64,000 bases of DNA from Bubalus kerabau (taxonomy: Eukaryota; Chordata; Mammalia; Artiodactyla; Bovidae), in assembly GCF_029407905.1 (NCBI RefSeq), contig NC_073624.1, forward strand, positions 116,684,001 to 116,748,000, read 5' to 3'. Positions 57,441-64,000 of this stretch are shown here, piece by piece. A program made the translations under genes and the position numbers. A model generated the notes under the pieces. The model did not search any database and was not told where the DNA came from. It worked only from the letters and a program-made list of their open reading frames with translations. Each line of letters opens with the position of its first letter. Positions within the stretch are counted from its first letter, which is position 1.

Positions 57441-59312
57441 GGATAATCTTTAGCTAACCCAGGATCAGCTAAAGGCAAAGGAGAAAAGGAAAGATATACC
57501 CATCTGAATGCAGAGTTCCAAAGAATAGCAAGGAGAGATAAGAAAACCTTCCTCAGTGATCAGTGCAAAGAAATAGAGGAAAACAATAGAATGGGAAAGA
57601 CTAGAGATCTCTTCAAGAAAATTAGAGATACCAAGGGAACATTTCATGCAAAGATGGGCTCGATAAAGGACAGAAATGGTATGAACCTAACAGAAGCAGA
57701 AGATATTAAGAAGAGGTGGCAAGAATACACAGAAGAACTATATAAAAAAGATCTTCACGACCCAGATAATCATGATGGTGTGATCACTCACCTAGAGCCA
57801 GACATCCGGGAACGCGAAGTCAAGTGGGCCTTAGGAAGCATCACTACAAACAAAGCTAGTGGAGGTGATGGAATTCCAGCTGGGCTATTTCAAATCCTAA
57901 GAGATGATGTTGTGAAAGTGCTGCACTCAATATGCCAGCAAATTTGGAAAACTCAGCAGTGGCCACGGGACTGGAAAAGGTCAGTTTTCATTCCAATCCC
58001 AAAGAAAGGCAATGCCAAAGAATGTTCAAACTACCACACAATTGCACATATTTCACATGCTAGCAAAGTAATACTCAAAATTCTTCAAGCCAGGCTTCAA
58101 TAGTATGTGAACCGAGAACTTCCAGATGTTCAAGCTGGATTTAGAAAAGGCAGAGGAACCAGAGATGAAATCACCAACATCTGCTGGATCATGGAAAAAG
58201 CAAGAGAGTTCCAGAAAAACATCTATTTCTGCTTTATTGACTATGCCAAAGCCTTTGACTGTGTGGATCACAACAAAATGTGGAAAATTCTGAAAGAGAT
58301 GGGAATACCAGACCACCTGACCTGCCTCCTGAGAAATCTGTATGCAGGTCAGGAAGCAACAGTTAGAACTGAACATGAAACAGCAGACTGGTTCCAAATT
58401 GGGGAAGGAGTACGTCAAGGCTGTATATTGTCACCCTGCTTATTTAACCTGTATGCACAGTACATCATGTGAAATGCTGGGCTGGATGAAGCACAAGCTG
58501 GAATCAAGATTGCGGGGAGAAATATCAATAACCTCAGATATGCAGATGATACTACCCTATGTCAGAAAGCAAAGAAGAACTAAAAAGCCTCTTGATGAAA
58601 GTAAAAGAGGAGAGTGAAAAGCCAACTTGAAACTCAACATTCAACAAACTAAGATCATGGCATCCAGTCCCATCACTTCATGGCAAATAGATGGGGAAAC
58701 AATGGAAACAGTGACAGACTTTATTTTCTTGGGCTCCAAAATTTGTATGGTGACTGTAGCCATGAAATGAAGAGATGCTTGCTCCTTGGGAGAAAAGCTA
58801 TGACAAACCTCGACAGTGTATTAGAAAGCAGAGACATTACTTTGCCAACAAAGGTCCGTCTAGTCAAGGCTATGGTTTTTCCAGTAGTTGTGTATGGATG
58901 TGAGAGTTGGACTATAAAGAAAGCTGAGCACCGAAGAATTGATGTTTGAACTGTGGTGTTGGAGAAGACTCTTGAGAGTCCCTTGGACTGCAAAGAGATC
59001 AAACCAGTCAATCCTAAAGGAAATCAGTCCTGAATATTCATTGGAAGGACTGATGCTGAAGCTGAAGCTCCAATACTTTGGCCACCTGATGCGAATAACT
59101 GACTCACTGGAAAAGACCCTGATGCTGGGAAAGATAGAAGGCAGGAGGAGAAGGGGATTACAGAGGATGAGATGGTTGGATGGCATCACCGACTTGATGG
59201 ACATGAGTTTGAGTAAACTCCGGGAGTTGGTGATGGACAGGGAAGCCTGGCGCGCTGCAGTCCATGGGGTCCCAAATAGTCGAATACGACTGAGCAACTG
59301 AACTGACTGAAC
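57441..59312 (+). pseudogene. BovB (RTE) LINE, 5'-truncated reverse transcriptase pseudogene
   Basis: About 1.87 kb of the BovB ORF2 reverse transcriptase with its 3' tail. BovB is an autonomous RTE retrotransposon whose protein combines an endonuclease and a reverse transcriptase; the endonuclease half is absent here. Visible motifs: KASGGDGIPAGLFQIL (57854-57900), FIPIPKKGNAKECSNYH, QAGFRKGRGTRDE, the palm motif FIDYAKAFDCVDH (about 58235-58273), VRQGCILSPCLFNLY, and downstream KVRLVKAMVFPVVVYGCESW. Reading breaks occur at about 58100 (TAG), 58470 (TGA), near the YADD region at 58535-58560, and at about 58945. It ends with gaactgactgaac, the short 3' repeat typical of BovB. It is inactive. 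Confidence 0.93.
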
Positions 59313-60765
59313 CCAAGATTATTCAGACCCTGAGTTACCAACAAACTTCCTTCTTTTCTTCCCCTTGGTGCCTGTTTAGGGAAACACTGTGTCTTAAGGA
59401 AGCATCTGTGCGCTTTGCTCAAAGCCTTCCCAACTCCTCTCCCCCAGTCCTCCCATATGTGGTATTTATATTAGTTTTGCTCTTGAAAGATGAACCTTAA
59501 GCAAAAATTCCCAGCTGTGATTTTTCTTCTCCAACTTCCCGTATTTGACGCGAGCTGTGTAGATGGTGAATGCTAGCTCCTTGACCGCTGAAAGATACAT
59601 GCAGTCTTCCCTCTGTGATCCCTTTAGCTGCTGAAATATTCCACGTCCCCAGAGCCAGAGGCCCAAGAAAGAAAACCAGCTGGGACTCTGATGACAATGA
59701 CCCCCAAGTGGCTGGTCCAGAGCAACGAAGTGGCCGTGGTAAGTTTGATTGCTTTTGTTGTACTTCCTCTCCTCCAGGGGTTGGATTTTTATTATGATTA
59801 TTTAAAGATATTTATGATCAAATAAACAGTTACAAATGTGAACAGGATTGTATTGCACCGGGGTTCTCCTTGGCTCCCGCTCTCACAGCTGCAAGTGTTC
59901 CCTCCTCCACGTGATTAATTTAGAGGTAATCAGGTCTGCATCTGCAGCTGTGCAGCATATGTTTTCCTAAAACAGTCATGGCCACGGGCACCAGAACAAT
60001 TAAGACTAGAAAATATGCCAACATTTTTTCCCCCCTCTTCTGGTGAAATTATACTGTTTTTCTTTCATTTTTTGGTGTTGTATGATTTTATCATCAGAAA
60101 AGAGCAAATATTTTTTGAGCACCTACTGTGTATCTGAGCTAGTTGCTTTTCACAAATGTTATCCCAGATCAATATATCATCTTGGTTTTTAAGAGTGGTT
60201 CTAATTTTATTAGTGGAGAGAGTGGCTAAGGTCTGAAATGCTGTGTGGCAGGACAGAGTAGTGTGAAGTCAGAGAAGCAGGACACATTTAACACTCAGTG
60301 GATTGTTACATCCAGGAAAAAGCTGGTTAAACGTTGTCAACATGGGAGTTGCAATTTCAAGTGAGTTCTAAATTATTCTTGGTCTACTTTGACAGAAACA
60401 GCCCTTATTGCTGTAATCTGATTTCTGACACAGACACAAAAACTGTCTTTACTTTTTGGATAATCTTGTAGAATTGAACAGATTAGAACTTTCTTTGAAG
60501 TGGATTTTAGCTGACTTATGGTGTAGAGATGACAGACAAGCCATGAACTAATGCTTGCCTCAGAGAAGTCCTGGGGTGCAGAATGTTCTTTTGGTGTCTA
60601 AGCACCCTTGTTTGTTAACCCAGTCAGTGCAACTTGTCCATTCCTTTGTATTAAGTAACACTGTCGGTACAAATGAAATTCACCTCCAGATGGAATTGTG
60701 CTTATTCCATAGATGTCTATTTCATTGTCATCTATGGTTGCTTCTGTGTTATGGTGGCAGAGACA
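59313..60765. other. Intergenic stretch with one exon-like segment
   Basis: Unique-looking sequence. It includes the 111-bp segment described at 59628-59738 and a short MIR/L2-like trace near 60117 (gagcacctactgtgtatctg). Confidence 0.4.
59628..59738 (+). other. Exon-like segment with strong splice-site sequences
   Basis: A pyrimidine-rich stretch ending ccctttag precedes 59628 and gtaagttt follows 59738. The 111 bases between are open in one frame (AEIFHVPRARGPRKK, then SWDSDDNDPQVAG) with phase 1 on each side. I do not recognise the peptide and no partner exon is visible. It may be an unannotated exon, a conserved element or chance. Confidence 0.25.
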
Positions 60766-60994
60766 AATAAGTCATCCCATCCCTTAGTATCTACAGTCAC
60801 TGGTTCCAGGACCCACGGTGAATACCAAAATCCACGGATGCTCAAGTGTCATATTTGGTCCTCTGTATTTTGGGTACCAAATCCTCAGATATAGGGGACT
60901 GTGGATTGTGTAGTAGTGTAGCTCATATTTATTGGAAAAAAAATCCATGTGTAAGTGGACTGTGCAGTTCAAACCCTTGTTCAAGGGTCAATTG
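60766..60994. mobile_element. Tigger-type DNA transposon remnant
   Basis: gtatctacagtcactggttc, then ccaaaatccacggatgctca, and an end ttcaagggtcaattg followed by TA. It is the same family as 4779-4976, but the left end is not a clean match to its right terminal repeat. Confidence 0.7.
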
Positions 60995-61286
60995 TACTGC
61001 AGATTTGACTAGTTCTGACAGACACGGCAGCACCCTGGGCGAGTAACTTGAGCAGTTGCAGCGAGACCCAGGTAGAAGGGTCTGGTTCTTGGTTTAATAT
61101 TCTGCTGTATCCATCTTGAAGTTATTAACAATTTTTGAACGAGGGACTCTGCATTTTCAACTTTCAGTGAGCCCCACAAATCATGTAGTTGGTTCAGGCA
61201 GACTGTATGGCCTGAAAAGTCCTCTTTATAGAAAAAGTTTGCTGATACCTGATTTAGCTGAAATGGCTTTCTCTTTTAAAAACGAC

Positions 61287-61585
61287 TTGTATTTATTTTA
61301 TTTTCGGCGGTGCTGGCTTTTGTTGCCACGCGAGCTCTGCTCTGGCTGTGGCGAGCGGCAGTGCTCTCGAGCGCTGGCTCACGGGTCCCGGGTGCACAGG
61401 CTTCGGCAGTGGCAGCTCGGGGCTCAGCAGCTGTGGCTCTCTGGCTCCAGAGCACAGACTCAGCAGCTGTGGCGCACAGGTTCAGCTGCTTCGTGGCGTG
61501 TGCGATCTTCCCGGACCGGGGATCAAAACTGCGTCTCTTGCACTGGCAGGCAGACTCCTCACCACTGGTCCACCAGGGAAACCCT
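61287..61585 (-). repeat. CHR-type SINE, long form
   Basis: Reverse orientation: ttttcggcggtgctggcttt, then cttcccggaccggggatcaa, then accactggtccaccagggaa. GC-rich, which creates overlapping open frames on the + strand. Confidence 0.75.
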
Positions 61586-61629
61586 GATCTTGCTTTCTTA
61601 ATTCTTTAAATCATTTGGTGTGTTCAAGA

Positions 61630-61722
61630 ACTACCCAGAGAGTATGTTTAAAATGTCAACAGTTGGGCCTACACTTAAGAGATTCTGGTTCAACAGAGGT
61701 CTCCATGTGGCACAAGCGTCTA
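61630..61722. repeat. Possible MER5-type remnant
   Basis: gcctacacttaagagattct followed by ggttcaacagaggtct resembles the central part of an old hAT element. Weak. Confidence 0.35.
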
Positions 61723-61742
61723 CACATAATTAAAGCCTAATG

Positions 61743-61870
61743 TGGAAATTCCCTGGCAGTCCAGTGGTTAGAACTTGTCACTTTCATTGCCAGGGTTCAG
61801 GTTCAGTCCCTGGTTGGGGAACTAAAATCCTGCAAGGCCCATGGCCCCCTTACCAAAAAAAAAAAAAACA
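61743..61870 (+). repeat. CHR-type SINE with A-tail
   Basis: aaattccctggcagtccagt, then ggttcagtccctggttgggg, ending in about 14 A. Confidence 0.9.
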
Positions 61871-62354
61871 GCCTGATTCTGGTTCTGCTGTGGCTGCTCC
61901 TTGGACCACATCTGGAGGGAAGCTGGGGGAACTTCATCAGCTTGTGTTTGGGCTTCTCATTAGATAAGGCTTACTCACTCACCTGACTCTAAGCCTTCTT
62001 CTTTATATTGTGGTCCAATTAATCTATCCCAGATACTGCTTTTGACATCTTCCCATCTTGCTCAGAATCTTTGATATTTACCCAATCCCTGCAGAATAGC
62101 ACCCTAATTCACCTGTTCGACCTTCCGGAGCCTCCCATACTGCCTTCCACACAGTCTTTCCAAGTGTTTCTCACTCCAGTCTGGTACAGAGGCAGCAAGT
62201 AACAGAGTCAAAAGCAAGTTCCTGTTTTCACACCCAAGTTTTATCACCTATCAACTGAGTACCCTCCTAGGAGCCTCAGGATCTTCACCTTGAAAACTGA
62301 AGGAACTCGATATGACGCGCTGAGAAGGGTGCAACTGCAAATGCCAACAGCTGG

Positions 62355-62645
62355 CCTTGCTGCTGCTGCTGCTAAGTCGCTTCAGTCGTGTCCGACTCTG
62401 TGCGACCCCATAGATGGTAGCCCACCAGGCTCCCCTGTCCCTGGGATTCTCCAGGCAAGAACACTGGAGTGGGTTGCCATTTCCTTCTCCAATGCATGAA
62501 AGTGAAAAGTGAAAGTGAAGCTGCTCAGTTGTGTCCGACTCTTAGCAACCCTTGGTTGCTAAGGGTTGCAGCCCACCAGGCTCCTCCGTCCATGGGATTT
62601 TCCAGGCAAAGTACTGGAGTGGGGTGCCATTGCCTTCTCCATTGC
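62355..62645 (-). repeat. BOV-A2 SINE with (CTG)n
   Basis: Begins with about five CTG/GCT units and taagtcgcttcagtcgtgtc. It carries two monomers with the linker and ends gccattgccttctcc. Confidence 0.93.
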
Positions 62646-62739
62646 TGGCCCTGACTAGAGTTAATGGGACTCATACTGTGCCAGTGGAAACTCAGAAAAG
62701 GACAGATGCTTTGAAAAACTAGTTGTTGGTTTCTTACAT

Positions 62740-63240
62740 ATTAGCCAACACTTGCCAACATAATCCATCATTCCGACTCCTGGATATTTACATGAGGGAA
62801 ATGATGACGCATGTCCACACGGTAACCTATGTGTGAATGTTTACTAACAGCTTCATTCAAAATCACCCCAAAACTGAAGACAGCCCAAATGTCTATCCAC
62901 TGATGAATAGATGGACGAACTGGAGTACATTCATACTATGGAAACTACGTAAAAAAGAATGGACTACTGGTCCATGCAACAACATGGATAAATCTCAGAT
63001 GTGTTAGGCTGACAGAAGCCGGGCTCCAAAGCTATGTTCTAGGATTCCTTCAATACAGTGCTTCAGGAAAGGAAGACTATAGGGACAGACTGGGATCAGA
63101 GAGAGGATTAGCTCTAAATCTGGCAGTGTAATATTCTATTCTCGATTGTTATGGTGGTTATACAACTCATGATCGTTCAGATTCATAGAACTGTATGCTT
63201 ACTATAGTCAATTTTTACTGTATGTAAATTATAGTTCAGT
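62740..63240 (+). repeat. Old L1 3' region, sense
   Basis: acagcccaaatgtctatcca, then catgcaacaacatggataaa, then ggtggttatacaactcatga follow the order of a mammalian L1 3' end. Strongly diverged. Confidence 0.65.
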
Positions 63241-63261
63241 TGACCTAGCTTTAAAAATACT

Positions 63262-63390
63262 TTTTCGAAAAAAAATTTGTGTCCATGCTGTACCGCCTAT
63301 GGGATCCTAGTTCTCCGACCAGGTGTCAAAGTCACAGCCCCACAGTATAAGTACAGAATCTCAGTCTCTCGACCACCAGGGAAGCCCCTA
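63262..63390 (-). repeat. CHR-type SINE, decayed
   Basis: gggatcctagttctccgacc and tctcgaccaccagggaagcc in reverse orientation. Confidence 0.8.
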
Positions 63391-64000
63391 AAACTGCTTC
63401 AGCTATTCAGTACTTCAAATAGTTGGTCACGAATTTCCAGTGTTGCCATCAGAAATAGCTGTCTCAGGCAGGAGAGGGTAGGACGTAGTTATATCCTAGT
63501 TTGCTTTGGATAGTCCAAGGTAATGCTTGTTTTCCTGGTGATCCAGTTGATTAAACATTTGTCCCAGGACACAGTGATCTGGCTTGGGTGACAAATTATA
63601 TAGTCAGGTTATGTGCTGTTCTCGTGGTACTTTAGACAAACTCTTGACATACCAGGCTGTAAAGCAGAGTGTTCAAGGTTATTAGGCCAGTGCCAGCCTC
63701 TCTTCCGAGGAGAAGTGGAAGTTAGAGCACATTCTCAAGGCCCGTCTGGCTTAGTCTGACTGATAAAATATGTATGTGGCACGCACTTTGGAGTCCAGCA
63801 GATTTAGGACTAAATACCAGGGCAGTTCAAGTGAGTGGGTGTGATATTTAATCTAAATAACCTCACCTTAGAGTAGGTATTTTAATGCCTGACTTGCAGG
63901 GATGTTGTTAAAAAAAAAAGTGACTTAGCAATTGCTTACGTACAAATTCAGGGCTCAGCCGTTGCTACGGTCACCGTTGTCACGTGTCAGGTTCTCGTCA
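63391..64000. other. Window end, nothing certain
   Basis: A weak MIR-like trace may lie near 63780-63910 (taggactaaataccag, ctcaccttagagtagg). No gene is supported. Confidence 0.35.

Noticed and set aside
57591..58472. Reverse transcriptase frames as an active host or viral gene
   Set aside because: The protein is the RTE-type BovB LINE reverse transcriptase. It has stops and frameshifts, no endonuclease half, no LTRs and no gag or env, so it is neither intact nor retroviral.
1..64000. CRISPR arrays, insertion sequences, phage or defence systems
   Set aside because: No regularly spaced repeats, prokaryotic genes or ribosome binding sites; all repetitive DNA fits mammalian transposons or microsatellites.

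Overview
The window is nuclear DNA of a ruminant, most likely a bovine. The exons spell mammalian proteins almost residue for residue, and the surroundings are crowded with repeats restricted to ruminants or cetartiodactyls: Bov-tA and BOV-A2 SINEs, CHR-type tRNA-derived SINEs and BovB (RTE) LINEs. Older mammalian MIR, L1 and Tigger remnants lie between them. There is no bacterial, plasmid or phage content, no CRISPR array and no operon structure.

Region 1 (1 to about 17.5 kb) is the 3' part of NAP1L1 on the + strand. Eleven coding exons, from residue 69/70 of a 391-residue protein to the stop at 13592-13594, can be placed to the base with GT/AG borders and continuous phase. The 5' exons lie upstream of the window. 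The intron in front of the first visible exon is filled with old antisense LINE-1-like sequence, two small tandem duplications, a Tigger transposon and SINEs. A 3' untranslated region with several AATAAA signals follows the stop.

Region 2 (about 17.5-29.8 kb) is the spacer between NAP1L1 and PHLDA1. It holds scattered SINEs, a BovB 3' end, an old repeat split in two, and a pair of near-identical 137-bp inverted SINE-derived arms at 21.0-21.8 kb.

Region 3 (about 29.8-36.6 kb) is PHLDA1 (TDAG51) on the + strand: a CpG island, a 393-codon uninterrupted reading frame at 30355-31536, a likely intron inside the 3' untranslated region, and an AU-rich 3' untranslated exon. The order NAP1L1 then PHLDA1 on the same strand agrees with the mammalian arrangement known from human 12q21.

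Region 4 (about 36.6-64 kb) looks intergenic. It contains roughly twenty-five SINEs, L1 3' ends, interrupted MIR elements, an antisense BovB copy with a clear 12-bp target-site duplication, and a long sense BovB reverse-transcriptase pseudogene next to a truncated SINE. A 111-bp exon-like segment at 59628-59738 is the only possible coding signal there.

The two genes do not form one pathway. NAP1L1 is a histone chaperone and PHLDA1 a stress- and growth-factor-induced PH-like protein; their proximity is conserved synteny. I found no convincing new biological system. The best leads are the inverted SINE arms, a possible intronic polyadenylation event in NAP1L1, the SINE/BovB junction, and the exon-like segment at 59.6 kb.
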